From DASUKL01 sp036278755 (lineage in GTDB: Bacteria > Chloroflexota > Limnocylindria > Limnocylindrales > CSP1-4), in assembly GCA_036278755.1 (NCBI GenBank), contig DASUKL010000125.1, positions 1 through 20,940 of the forward strand: a DNA stretch of 20,940 nucleotides. The letters run 5' to 3'. The position numbers and the translations under genes were made by a program. The notes under the pieces are model-generated. The model ran no database searches, was not told the DNA's origin, and was given only the letters and a program-made list of their open reading frames with translations. Below are positions 1 through 6,771 of this stretch, piece by piece; the stretch's first letter is position 1, and each line of letters opens with the position of its first letter.

Positions 1-924
1 ACGTCCGTGGCCGTGTTGGGCATGGGCGGCTCGGCCATCGGGGCCGACCTCGTGCGGGGCATCTTCGACGACCGCCTGAGCGTGCCCCTGGTGGCCGTGC
101 GCGACTACGTCCTGCCGGCCTGGGTGGGCCCGACGACGCTCGTCGTCGCCTCGTCGTACAGCGGGGCCACCGAGGAGACCGTGGCGGCCCTGGCGGCGGC
201 CCTCGAACGGCACGCTCCCGTCGTCGTGCTGACGACCGGCGGGCCGCTCCTCGAGGTGGCCCGCCAGGCGGACCTGCCCTGCCTGGCCTTCCCCGGCGGT
301 GGGCAGCCGCGGGCCGCGGTGGGCTACGCCGTGGGCCTCCTGGCCGGGACCCTCGAACGGGCCGCTCGACTGGATCTGGAGACGGCCGAGGTCGAAGCCG
401 CTGCGACGGCCACCCGTGCCGCTCTGGCGACCTTCGGGCCCGAGCGGGTGACGGCCGTCAATCCAGCCAAGCAGCTGGCCTGGACCCTCGTCGATCGGCT
501 GCCGTTGGTCGTCGGCAGCGGGGCCCTGGCCGCCGTGGCCCGACGCTGGAAGACGCAGCTCAACGAGAACGGCAAGTCGGCCGCCGTCTTCGACGAGCTG
601 CCCGAGGCCGACCACAACAGCGTCGTGGGCTTCGGCCATCCCGAGTGGCAGGCCGAGCAGGTCCACGCCGTCTTCCTGGCCAGCGCCGTCGATCATCCCC
701 GGGACCGCCTCCGGGCGGCCCTGACTCGGGAGCTGCTCGACGAGGTCCGGGTCGGCCACAGCGAGCTCGAGCTGCCCGGCACGAGCCGCCTGGAGGCAGG
801 CCTGGCGGGGGTCGCGGCGGGCGACCTGGTGAGCGTCTACCTGGGCCTCCTCTACGGCATCGACCCGACGCCGGTGGCCATCCTGGGCCGCCTCAAGGAG
901 CGCCTCGCCGCGACGGCGGATTGA
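1..924 (+). CDS. Bifunctional phosphoglucose/phosphomannose isomerase, 5'-truncated by window edge
   Basis: The reading frame is open from base 1, so the gene begins upstream of the window; an internal GTG at 7 is not the true start. About 307 residues are visible, against roughly 330-360 for the family, so only a short N-terminus is missing. The product should interconvert glucose-6-P, fructose-6-P and mannose-6-P in the cytoplasm, linking glycolysis to nucleotide-sugar synthesis. Visible motifs are the glycine-rich GMGGSAIGADL near the N-terminus, the SIS-domain phosphate-binding SSYSGATEET, and the late block NENGKSAAVFDELPEADHN, which carries the conserved Glu and His expected of the archaeal-type PGI/PMI active site. 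The family is identified from these motifs. Whether the enzyme has both activities is inferred. The next gene follows on the same strand after about 155 bp with its own promoter. Confidence 0.88.
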   Translation, partial: TSVAVLGMGGSAIGADLVRGIFDDRLSVPLVAVRDYVLPAWVGPTTLVVASSYSGATEETVAALAAALERHAPVVVLTTGGPLLEVARQADLPCLAFPGGGQPRAAVGYAVGLLAGTLERAARLDLETAEVEAAATATRAALATFGPERVTAVNPAKQLAWTLVDRLPLVVGSGALAAVARRWKTQLNENGKSAAVFDELPEADHNSVVGFGHPEWQAEQVHAVFLASAVDHPRDRLRAALTRELLDEVRVGHSELELPGTSRLEAGLAGVAAGDLVSVYLGLLYGIDPTPVAILGRLKERLAATAD

Positions 925-944
925 CCAGAACGAGCTCCCGAACC

Positions 945-973
945 TTGCCCTGGACCCGGTCGCGGTGTAGCCT
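945..973 (+). promoter_or_regulatory. Predicted sigma70-type promoter for the SWIM-finger gene
   Basis: TTGCCC at 945-950 and TAGCCT at 968-973 are separated by exactly 17 bp. Transcription would begin near 980, leaving a 5' leader of about 100 nt before the ATG at 1079. Inferred from sequence only. Confidence 0.45.
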
Positions 974-1078
974 ACGGACCTGAGGATCCGCCGCTCCCGG
1001 CCGTCGGGTGGCGACCGGCTCGGCGTCTGAGCGGGCAGCCGATGCCGCGCGCATCGCCGCCCATGGAGGACCGGATCG

Positions 1079-1366
1079 ATGCACTCCAGCCTCATCGGCA
1101 AGATCGAGAAGGCGCATCGCTACGCGCGCGAGACCGACCGGATCACGTTCCAGGCGCTCGCCCTCGAGTTCCGCGGTGACAACGACACGCACCGGGTCTC
1201 GCTCGACGCCGACGGCTGGCATTGCACCTGCCACTTCTTCGAGGGCTGGGGTGGCTGTGTCCACGTCATGGCCCTCCAGCGCATCCTGGGCCAGATGCTG
1301 CCCGCGGACGCCCAGACCTCGCTGCTGGCGCACGACGAAGCCGACCCGGTGGTGGCCACGGCCTGA
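1079..1366 (+). CDS. Small SWIM-type zinc-finger protein
   Basis: A 95-residue protein starting at an ATG preceded by a strong GGAGGA Shine-Dalgarno (1065-1070, spacing 8). The centre reads WHCTCHF...GCVHVMAL, giving Cys49-x-Cys51, an eight-residue spacer, then Cys60-x-His62. This is the CxCx(n)CxH ligand pattern of SWIM zinc fingers, which usually bind DNA or protein as part of larger proteins such as transposases or SWI2/SNF2 helicases. Here the finger is nearly the whole protein: a basic/aromatic N-terminal stretch (KIEKAHRYARETDR) precedes it and an acidic tail follows. The stop lies only five bases from the stop of the convergent lipoprotein gene. The finger is seen directly; the role is unknown, with nucleic-acid binding the simplest guess. 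Confidence 0.82.
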   Translation: MHSSLIGKIEKAHRYARETDRITFQALALEFRGDNDTHRVSLDADGWHCTCHFFEGWGGCVHVMALQRILGQMLPADAQTSLLAHDEADPVVATA

Positions 1367-1371
1367 CGGGC

Positions 1372-2505
1372 TCAGCCCCCGGCCCCGATCGTCCGCACGT
1401 CTTCGCCCGGTCCCAGGGCTGAACGCCCGGCCAGGCTGAAGGCGCTGCCACCCCAGCGGTAGGCGTCGAACCAGGCGGTAGCACCGCCGTCAAGGCCGCC
1501 CCAGGCCACCAGCCAGGCATCGTCGGACGACAAGGCCAGACCCTGATACGCGTCGCCGTCGGCGGGTCGGAGGGTGGCCACGACCTGGAGGTCGAGGCGG
1601 CCGCTGTCCGGGCCGGTGGGGGTCCGGACGACCACGACCCGGCCGGGCGCATCGTCGTCCGAGAGCGCGGCCACGAGGGCCCTGCCGACGGACGGAGTGG
1701 TGAGCTGTAGGTCGCTCAGGGCCACGTCCTGGTGGCCCGGCCGCCAGCGGCCCAGATGATGGGTCTCCTCCACGTCGAAGAGGACCGCGTCCGTTCCCAG
1801 CCAGGCGCACGAGCCACGGGTGGCGGCGGGCACGGTGGGGCCCACGGTCCCGTCGCTGCGGATGACGTGGAGGGCCACCCCCTGATCGGCGAAGAGCAGA
1901 TCACCGGTCGCTGCCAGGCAGGCCACGAAGCCCGTCTCCGAGGTGTCCTGTTCGAGGGCCGGCGGCAGGGCCAGGGGAGGGCCGGGGATCAGCCGCGTCC
2001 CTTCGAGCGCGGCCACGAGGAGGCGGGGCGGACCGCTGGTCGCGGTGAGGGCCACGGCCTCGTGGCTGGCGGCGTCGGGTCGCCAGCCGCCGGCCGGCAG
2101 GGCGAGCCGCGTGCGCAGGTCTGGTCGGCCACTGGCCGTCAGCCATAGGCCCGTCCCGCCGGCCGGGTCGGGCCCGGCGATGAGGAGCGATGGCAGGTCG
2201 GCCAGGTCGGCCGGGTCAGCTTGACTCGGGCTGCCAGAGACCGCACCTCCTGGGCTCGGGCTGGGTCCGATGGTGGGGCTGACCGGTCCAGCGCTGGCCG
2301 TGCCCGGGGCCGCGGACCGCGAGGGCGTAGGGCCCCCGGTGCAGGCGGTCAGCGCGGCGCTCAGGAGCATGGCCCCGACGAGCCTGGCCCCGCTGGCGGG
2401 CCGGGGTCGAGGGGCAGGTCCGGCGGGGGCGGCGGGCCTGGAGGGGATGGGCCGGACCGGGCGCCCCAACGCCCGGTCCTGCCACTGGGCGGGCGTCCTG
2501 CTCAC
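1372..2505 (-). CDS. Predicted lipoprotein, possible beta-propeller, last gene of a three-gene secreted operon
   Basis: The start is taken as GTG at 2505-2503 because it overlaps the TGA of the upstream gene (GTGA), which indicates translational coupling; the frame is open further upstream but would duplicate that gene. The product is about 377 residues. After a basic/Pro-rich leader of about 40 residues comes a hydrophobic stretch ending in a lipobox (SAALTAC), then a Ser/Pro/Thr/Gly-rich linker, so the protein should be a lipid-anchored exported protein. The remainder has short repeated strands with phrases such as LLIAGPDP, LLFADQGVALHVIRSDG and GLALSSDDAWLVAWGG, resembling TolB/WD-like propeller blades, but no blade count is certain. 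The long leader before the signal is unusual, and a later start is possible. The function is not recognised. Its operon partners are a propeptide-like protein and a caspase-like protein. Confidence 0.72.
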   Translation of the reverse strand: MSRTPAQWQDRALGRPVRPIPSRPAAPAGPAPRPRPASGARLVGAMLLSAALTACTGGPTPSRSAAPGTASAGPVSPTIGPSPSPGGAVSGSPSQADPADLADLPSLLIAGPDPAGGTGLWLTASGRPDLRTRLALPAGGWRPDAASHEAVALTATSGPPRLLVAALEGTRLIPGPPLALPPALEQDTSETGFVACLAATGDLLFADQGVALHVIRSDGTVGPTVPAATRGSCAWLGTDAVLFDVEETHHLGRWRPGHQDVALSDLQLTTPSVGRALVAALSDDDAPGRVVVVRTPTGPDSGRLDLQVVATLRPADGDAYQGLALSSDDAWLVAWGGLDGGATAWFDAYRWGGSAFSLAGRSALGPGEDVRTIGAGG

Positions 2506-3428
2506 GAGGTCTGGTCGCCGCCGACGATCTGGCCCGTGCCCGCGTCCACGTGCAGCTCGATCCGTTCGGGATCTGCCGCGTCCGCTGGCAGGTACGAGAT
2601 GCGGATCACCCGGCACAGGCGCAGGGTGGGCTCGAAGGCGACCGTTCCGCCAGCGAAGCCGTTGACCTCGCTCCAGGCCAGTCCCAGGTCCTCGACCTGA
2701 AAGCCGCTCAGCCTGTCGAGGGCATGACCCGCGGCGAAGTCGTGGGCCACGCGCAGCGCGGTCTGGCTCGAGATCGTCCGCTGTGGCGCCGCGGCCAGCG
2801 GCGACTGGGGTGCAGACAGACTGGCCAGGGTCCCGCCGGGCCGTAGCCGCACGGTCAGCGTGTCGCTGGGCACCGGCACGCCGTCGACGATCCGCGGCCA
2901 GCTCACGGTCCAGGCATCGGCGGCGTCGTCCCAGGCTACGGTGGGGGCCGTGTCGGGCGGCCCGAGACCGGCCGCCTTGGCCAGCCGGGCGGCGGCTGCG
3001 GGGGCCGATCGACGGTCCGTCCGCGGGGCGTCGTCGTCCGGGTCCCAGGCCAGGTCGGCGATGGCCAGCGTCCGGCCGCTCTGGGCGTCCTGGACCAGGA
3101 GGCCGGTGCGCCGCCCGCCTTCGGTCAGGTCGATCTCGTGGACGGTCCGCTTCAGCAGGGGGTCCACGACCTCGCGGGCCGCGGTGGCGGTCCCCTGCAG
3201 GCCCACGGCCCGGGCTAGGGTCGAGGCCCGTTGGCGCAGCGCGGCGGCGGGTCCGGCGGCGAGGGCCACGGACCGCGGCAACTCGGCGCCGGCGGGCAGG
3301 GCGGGGCCTGGGGGCCCGGCAGCCGCGGCCACGCCGGCCGCGCCGACCACTCCGGCGACGGCCAGGGCCGCTGCCGGGCGAGCCAGGGCCCGTGCCCAGC
3401 GGCGGGCAGGGAAGGGGAGAGCGCGCAT
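2502..3428 (-). CDS. Secreted protein with PepSY/FTP-like (propeptide-like) C-terminus
   Basis: Three in-frame ATGs (3443, 3434, 3428) lie close together. The last is chosen because AGGAG precedes it by 7 nt; the first overlaps the upstream stop as ATGA and would add five residues. The roughly 308-residue product has a basic N-terminus and a long Ala/Val-rich hydrophobic segment (AAALAVAGVVGAAGVAAAAG), hence a signal peptide or membrane anchor. The C-terminal half contains WTVSWPRIVDGVPVPSDTLTVRL followed by a glycine turn, and it ends with IELHVDAGTGQIVGGD. This layout is typical of PepSY, YcdB and FTP domains, which in several secreted peptidases act as chaperoning or inhibitory propeptides. 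The family assignment is by eye and uncertain. The gene sits between a caspase-like gene and a lipoprotein gene, overlapping both, so a role in controlling the upstream peptidase-like protein is a reasonable inference. Confidence 0.7.
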   Translation of the reverse strand: MRALPFPARRWARALARPAAALAVAGVVGAAGVAAAAGPPGPALPAGAELPRSVALAAGPAAALRQRASTLARAVGLQGTATAAREVVDPLLKRTVHEIDLTEGGRRTGLLVQDAQSGRTLAIADLAWDPDDDAPRTDRRSAPAAAARLAKAAGLGPPDTAPTVAWDDAADAWTVSWPRIVDGVPVPSDTLTVRLRPGGTLASLSAPQSPLAAAPQRTISSQTALRVAHDFAAGHALDRLSGFQVEDLGLAWSEVNGFAGGTVAFEPTLRLCRVIRISYLPADAADPERIELHVDAGTGQIVGGDQTS

Positions 3429-3439
3429 CACCATGCTCC

Positions 3440-4219
3440 TCATGCGCAGCGGGTGCAGGGCGGGCTGGGCGCCCAGGGGAAGCCCGAGTAGAGGTACGTG
3501 CCGAACCAGGTCGGGGTCGTGCGGGCCGCCTTGCCGGACGTGGCCAGGGCCAGGTCGAAGGCCTGCCCGAGGGTCGAGGACGTCGCCGCGTAGTGCCAGA
3601 ACGACCGTTCGAACTTCAGCTGGTCGTCGAGCCAGGCGTCGCCGATGTAGCTCAGGTAGAACTCCGGCCCATAGCCCACGCTGTCGGTCCGGCTGCTCCG
3701 TCGCTGGGCGATGCCGTAGGCCTGGGACATCGTGATCTGACCCTGCGTCGCGGCGGCCTCGCCGAGGTGACAGGTCGACATCACCACGATGTGGGCGGCG
3801 GTGCTGGAGCGCCGAGCATCGATGTCGGTGGCGTAGACGATCGGTGCGCCGCTGCAGGCCCCGCCGTCCTGGCGGAAGCCCTGCACCTTGGTCGGGGCGC
3901 CCTTGTAGTACTGGTCGCCGTGGCTCTGGACGTAGACGGCCTGGTCCGCGCCCGCCCGAGACAGCACCCGGCTGCGGGTGAAGGCCGTGCGGCGATACCA
4001 GGTCGTCGAGTAGCCCAGCGCGGCCAGGGCCGACACGGCCTGAGCCCGCATCGTGTCCGTCATGCCGCTGGCCCAGCCCATGCAGGACTGGAAGGCGGTG
4101 TAGTTCTCGTAGGCGCTGCCCTGGTAGGCGGCCGCGCCGTGCGCCCCGAAGGAGAGGACGAGGAGCAGGGCGGCGAGCGGCGGGCCGAGCAAGCGTTGGG
4201 TCCCACGGTGCCTCGACAC
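3440..4219 (-). CDS. Secreted caspase-like (clan CD type) putative cysteine peptidase
   Basis: GTG at 4219-4217 is chosen because a long GGAGGAGGT Shine-Dalgarno (4235-4227) sits 7 nt upstream; this gives 259 residues. An N-terminal basic/hydrophobic segment ending in GAHGAAAYQ looks like a signal peptide. Two blocks suggest a caspase-type fold: a hydrophobic strand followed by His-Gly (AVYVQSHGDQY, His about 100) and a second strand followed by Cys (HIVVMSTCHLGE, Cys about 150). This is the His-Gly/Cys dyad arrangement of clan CD peptidases (caspases, gingipains, CHAT). After the Cys comes an Ala/Gly-containing segment and an FWHYA...QAFDLAL stretch, as in CHAT-like proteins. The extreme C-terminus is Cys-rich (PPCTRCA). 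The stop overlaps an ATG of the next gene. The motifs are visible; peptidase activity, substrate and family are inferred, and an inactive relative is possible. Confidence 0.68.
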   Translation of the reverse strand: MSRHRGTQRLLGPPLAALLLVLSFGAHGAAAYQGSAYENYTAFQSCMGWASGMTDTMRAQAVSALAALGYSTTWYRRTAFTRSRVLSRAGADQAVYVQSHGDQYYKGAPTKVQGFRQDGGACSGAPIVYATDIDARRSSTAAHIVVMSTCHLGEAAATQGQITMSQAYGIAQRRSSRTDSVGYGPEFYLSYIGDAWLDDQLKFERSFWHYAATSSTLGQAFDLALATSGKAARTTPTWFGTYLYSGFPWAPSPPCTRCA

Positions 4220-4313
4220 GGTCGATACCTCCTCCGGCGGGTCGGTCGGCGGGAGGAGGCGGGTCGCCTGAGACCATGCCACAGGCCACTTATCGGTCGC
4301 TTAATCGCTGCGC

Positions 4314-4319
4314 TACACT
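4314..4319 (+). promoter_or_regulatory. Possible -10 box upstream of the cobalamin riboswitch
   Basis: TACACT matches TANNNT. A weak -35-like TTATCG lies at 4290-4295 (18 bp spacer). It would start a transcript near 4326, at the 5' edge of the riboswitch. Inference only. Confidence 0.35.
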
Positions 4320-4432
4320 GGCCGGACAATCCAAGAACAGGATCCTGGGCTCCGCGAAGCCGGTGGGAATCCGGCACAGTCGCGCTACGGTGACCAGCCC
4401 CTGAGGCTGGAAGTCCGGTCGCCGGACCCATG
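4320..4432 (+). promoter_or_regulatory. Cobalamin (B12) riboswitch upstream of btuF
   Basis: The conserved core is readable: GAAGCCGGTGGGAATCCGGC (stem arms 4359-4363 and 4371-4375), then CAGTCGCGCTACGGTGA, a perfect CCAGCC/GGCTGG hairpin (4394-4410), and a B12-box-like AAGTCCGGTCGCCGGACC at 4411-4428. The order matches the cobalamin riboswitch consensus. It lies directly upstream of a btuFCD operon, which it should repress when adenosyl- or other cobalamin is abundant. The 5' boundary is approximate. No uridine-rich terminator is obvious after it, so translational control is more likely. Confidence 0.9.
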
Positions 4433-4465
4433 GTCGTGTCCGCACCTTCGCACGAAAGGGACGAC
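4433..4465 (+). promoter_or_regulatory. Candidate expression-platform hairpin hiding the btuF ribosome binding site
   Basis: Immediately after the riboswitch, GTCGT (4433-4437) can pair with ACGAC (4461-4465), and the inner CCTTCG (4445-4450) can pair, with a bulge, with CGAAAGG (4453-4459). The 3' arm contains AAAGGG (4455-4460), the likely Shine-Dalgarno of the GTG at 4469 (spacing 8). Folding was judged by eye. Confidence 0.45.
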
Positions 4466-4468
4466 ACC

Positions 4469-5590
4469 GTGCCGCGACCGAACCCTGTGACCCCTTCCAG
4501 CCGTGGGAAGGGGTCTTCCCATGCCCGCCGCCGGCTCCGCGGGCGCTCCCTGGCCCCGATCGTGGCCCTGGCCCTGGCCCTGGCCCTGGCCCTGGCCGGC
4601 TGCTCCGCGGGCGCGAGCCCGACACCCAGCCGGACGCCTCCGTCCAGCCCGACGACCGGCCCCCTGGCCAGCCCCACCGCCTCCCCCAGCCCGACCGCCA
4701 GCCCCGCTCCCACCCAGCCCGCCTTCCCCCTCTCCCTGACCGACGACGAGGGCACCTCGGTGACCGTGCCGGCCGAGCCGCAGCGCATCGTCAGCCTCCA
4801 GCCGGCCACGACCGAGACGCTCTACGCCCTCGGCGGCGGCGCGCGGCTGGTGGGCGACACGGACTTCGACGATTACCCCGCGGCGGCCAAGGCTCTGCCC
4901 CACGTGGCCAGCTATCAGGGTGTGTCCATCGAGCAGCTCGTGGCCCTCCAGCCAGACCTCGTCGTGGCCGGCGGCAACGGCGGCAACCCGGCCGCCGACA
5001 TCGCCAAGATCCGGTCCCTCGGCATCCCCGTCGTGGTCGTCTACGCGGCCACGGTGGAGCAGGTCCTGGCCGACATCCGGCTCGTCGGCGAGGCCAGCGG
5101 CCTGTACCCCGCGGCGGTCACGATGACCGCGGCCATGGAGGCCCGGATGGCCACGATCAGCGCCGCGGCGGGGGCCCTGGGCAACCGCCCGCGGACCTTC
5201 TATGAGATCGACCACCAGCCCGACATCTACGGCCCGGCCGATGACTCCTTCGTCGCCGACATGGTCACGCGGGCCGGCGGGCAGGCCATCACCACCGGCA
5301 GCTCGACCTCCTACACCATGCCCCTCGAGCGTCTCGTGGCGGCCGATCCGGAGGTCATCGTCCTGGGTGACGCCGACTACGGCACGACCCCGGACCAGGT
5401 CAGCGCCCGCGGCGCGCCGTGGACGGCCATGACCGCGGTGAAGCAGGGCGCCGTGCGCCCGGTCGACGACATCATCATCACCCGCCCCGGGCCGCGCCTG
5501 GCCGACGGGCTGGCCGCCCTGGCCCTGGCCATCCATCCCGACCTCGTCCTGCCACCGGCGGCGGCAGGCTCGGCCTCGCCGACGCCCTGA
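4469..5590 (+). CDS. btuF: Cobalamin ABC transporter substrate-binding lipoprotein
   Basis: GTG 4469 is preferred over the in-frame ATG 4430 because the ATG lies at the end of the riboswitch without a Shine-Dalgarno, whereas AAAGGG stands 8 nt before the GTG. The product is about 373 residues: a twin-basic n-region (RRRLRGR), a hydrophobic LAPIVALALALALALAGC segment with the lipobox Cys, a Pro/Ser/Thr-rich tether, then a periplasmic-binding domain starting RIVSLQPATTETLYALGGG and followed by LVGDTDFDDYPAAAKALPHV and LVALQPDLVVAGG. These blocks are characteristic of the BtuF/FhuD/TroA-like helical-backbone binding proteins. Family members also bind siderophores, but the upstream B12 riboswitch favours cobalamin. 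It is the first gene of btuFCD, and the permease gene follows after 26 nt. The lipid anchor is expected for a monoderm or atypical envelope. Confidence 0.88.
   Translation: MPRPNPVTPSSRGKGSSHARRRLRGRSLAPIVALALALALALAGCSAGASPTPSRTPPSSPTTGPLASPTASPSPTASPAPTQPAFPLSLTDDEGTSVTVPAEPQRIVSLQPATTETLYALGGGARLVGDTDFDDYPAAAKALPHVASYQGVSIEQLVALQPDLVVAGGNGGNPAADIAKIRSLGIPVVVVYAATVEQVLADIRLVGEASGLYPAAVTMTAAMEARMATISAAAGALGNRPRTFYEIDHQPDIYGPADDSFVADMVTRAGGQAITTGSSTSYTMPLERLVAADPEVIVLGDADYGTTPDQVSARGAPWTAMTAVKQGAVRPVDDIIITRPGPRLADGLAALALAIHPDLVLPPAAAGSASPTP
4489..4520 (+). other. Two mutually exclusive hairpins in the btuF 5' coding region
   Basis: GACCCCTTCC (4489-4498) is perfectly complementary to GGAAGGGGTC (4506-4515). 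An alternative hairpin pairs GGGAAG (4505-4510) with CTTCCC (4515-4520). The two share bases, so they cannot coexist. There is no T-tract, so a classical terminator is not supported. Confidence 0.4.
4568..4597 (+). repeat. Five perfect 6-bp repeats in the btuF signal-peptide codons
   Basis: CTGGCC is repeated five times in frame, encoding alternating Leu-Ala in the hydrophobic core of the signal peptide. Repeat-number change would lengthen or shorten the core by two residues without a frameshift. Confidence 0.9.
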
Positions 5591-5616
5591 GGCCGGGTGG
5601 AGCTGAGGGCCGGACG

Positions 5617-6771
5617 ATGAGCGTCAGGTCGGCGCCCGAGGTGGGCCTGCCCGACGTGGGCCTGCCGGAGGTCGGCCTGCCGGACGTCGGGGCGCCGGCC
5701 GCCGCGGCCGGGCATCCGCCGCTCGCCCGCTCGGTGGCCCGGCTGGCCAGCGCCCGCCGGCCGCTGCTGGTCGCCCTGGGGGGCTTGGTCGCGCTCCTGG
5801 TGGTGCTGCTCCTGGGCCTGGCCCTGGGCAGCGTGGCCATCCCCCTGCCCGACACGGTGGCCATCCTGGCCCACCGTCTCCTGGGCTGGCCGGTGGTCCA
5901 GACGTGGCCGAGCACGTACGAGACGATCCTGTTCGACCTGCGGCTGCCCCGGATGCTGCTGGCCATGTGCGTGGGCCTGGGTCTCTCGGTCGCCGGGGCT
6001 ACGTTCCAGGGCGTGCTGCGCAACCCGCTGGCCGACCCCTACGTGCTGGGCACGGCCAGCGGCGCCGCCCTCGGCGCCGCCATCGGGCTCCTGGTGCCCG
6101 TGCCCGTCCTCCTCGTCGGCCTGGGGCTGGCCCAGCTGGCCGCCTTCGTCGGGGCCCTCCTGGCGGTCGGGCTCGTCTGGCGCCTGGCTCGGGCGGCGGC
6201 TCTCGACTCGCTGAGCTCGGTCCTCCTCACGGGCTACGCCGTGGGCGCGCTCCTGGCTGCCGGCCTGGCCGTGGCCATGGTCGTCTCCGGCACCCAGCTG
6301 CGCCAGATCGTGGCCTACCTCCTGGGCAGCTTCGCCACCGCCTCGTGGTCGCAGCTGGTCGTGGCCGCGCCGCTCATCCTCATCGGCTCGGCCCTCCTGA
6401 CGTTCCGCTCGCGGAGCCTCGACGCCTTCCTCCTGGGCGAGGAGACGGCAGCTCATCTTGGCCTCGACGTGGGCCGCGAGCGGCTGCTCCTGCTGGGCTT
6501 GGCCTCCCTGATCACGGCCGCGGCGGTGGCCAGCGCGGGCCTCATCGGCTTCGTCGGCCTGGTCGTGCCCCACGTCGTCCGCCTCCTCGTGGGCCCGGGA
6601 GCGCGGGCCGTGGTGCCCCTCTCCGGCCTCGTGGGGGCCACCTTCCTGGCTGCCTGCGACCTGCTCGCCCGGATGCCGGGGGAGCTGCCGGTGGGCATCG
6701 TCACGGCCATCGTCGGGGCGCCGTTCTTCCTGGCCCTCCTGCGCTCCGCCCGGGCGGGCTACGAGCTATGA
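5617..6771 (+). CDS. btuC: Cobalamin ABC transporter permease (FecCD/BtuC family)
   Basis: ATG 5617 is chosen because AGGG lies 7 nt upstream and because upstream codons in this frame overlap btuF. The product is 384 residues. After an odd Gly/Leu/Pro repeat N-terminus the protein is strongly hydrophobic, consistent with about ten membrane segments. Family hallmarks include FDLRLPRMLLAMCVGLGLSVAGATFQGVLRNPLADPYVLG, the G-rich AALGAAIGLL, and the late GLIGFVGLVVPHVVRLLVGP, the cytoplasmic coupling region contacting the ATPase. It forms the transmembrane channel of the importer as a dimer. The stop overlaps the start of btuD by ATGA, supporting coupled translation. Members also serve siderophores; B12 is inferred from the riboswitch. 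A slightly larger N-terminus than usual is explained by the repeat. Confidence 0.92.
   Translation: MSVRSAPEVGLPDVGLPEVGLPDVGAPAAAAGHPPLARSVARLASARRPLLVALGGLVALLVVLLLGLALGSVAIPLPDTVAILAHRLLGWPVVQTWPSTYETILFDLRLPRMLLAMCVGLGLSVAGATFQGVLRNPLADPYVLGTASGAALGAAIGLLVPVPVLLVGLGLAQLAAFVGALLAVGLVWRLARAAALDSLSSVLLTGYAVGALLAAGLAVAMVVSGTQLRQIVAYLLGSFATASWSQLVVAAPLILIGSALLTFRSRSLDAFLLGEETAAHLGLDVGRERLLLLGLASLITAAAVASAGLIGFVGLVVPHVVRLLVGPGARAVVPLSGLVGATFLAACDLLARMPGELPVGIVTAIVGAPFFLALLRSARAGYEL
5638..5697 (+). repeat. Four 15-bp tandem units at the N-terminus of btuC
   Basis: Units begin at 5638, 5653, 5668 and 5683 and encode (E/D)VGLP three times and then DVGAP. The first three differ at only a few bases; the fourth is more diverged. 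The repeat lies before the first membrane segment. Confidence 0.85.

Noticed and set aside
2783..4393. A 536-codon plus-strand frame opposite the caspase-like operon
   Set aside because: Composition is Arg/Gly/Pro-rich with no motifs, and it runs into the riboswitch. The minus-strand genes have signal peptides, SD sites and overlapping starts, so this is a high-GC shadow.
4430..4468. ATG 4430 as the btuF start
   Set aside because: It falls at the end of the B12 box with no ribosome binding site; GTG 4469 has AAAGGG at 8 nt and gives a more normal signal peptide.
4489..4515. Intrinsic terminator controlled by the riboswitch
   Set aside because: The stem is perfect, but no T-run follows, and it lies inside the btuF coding region after the best start codon.
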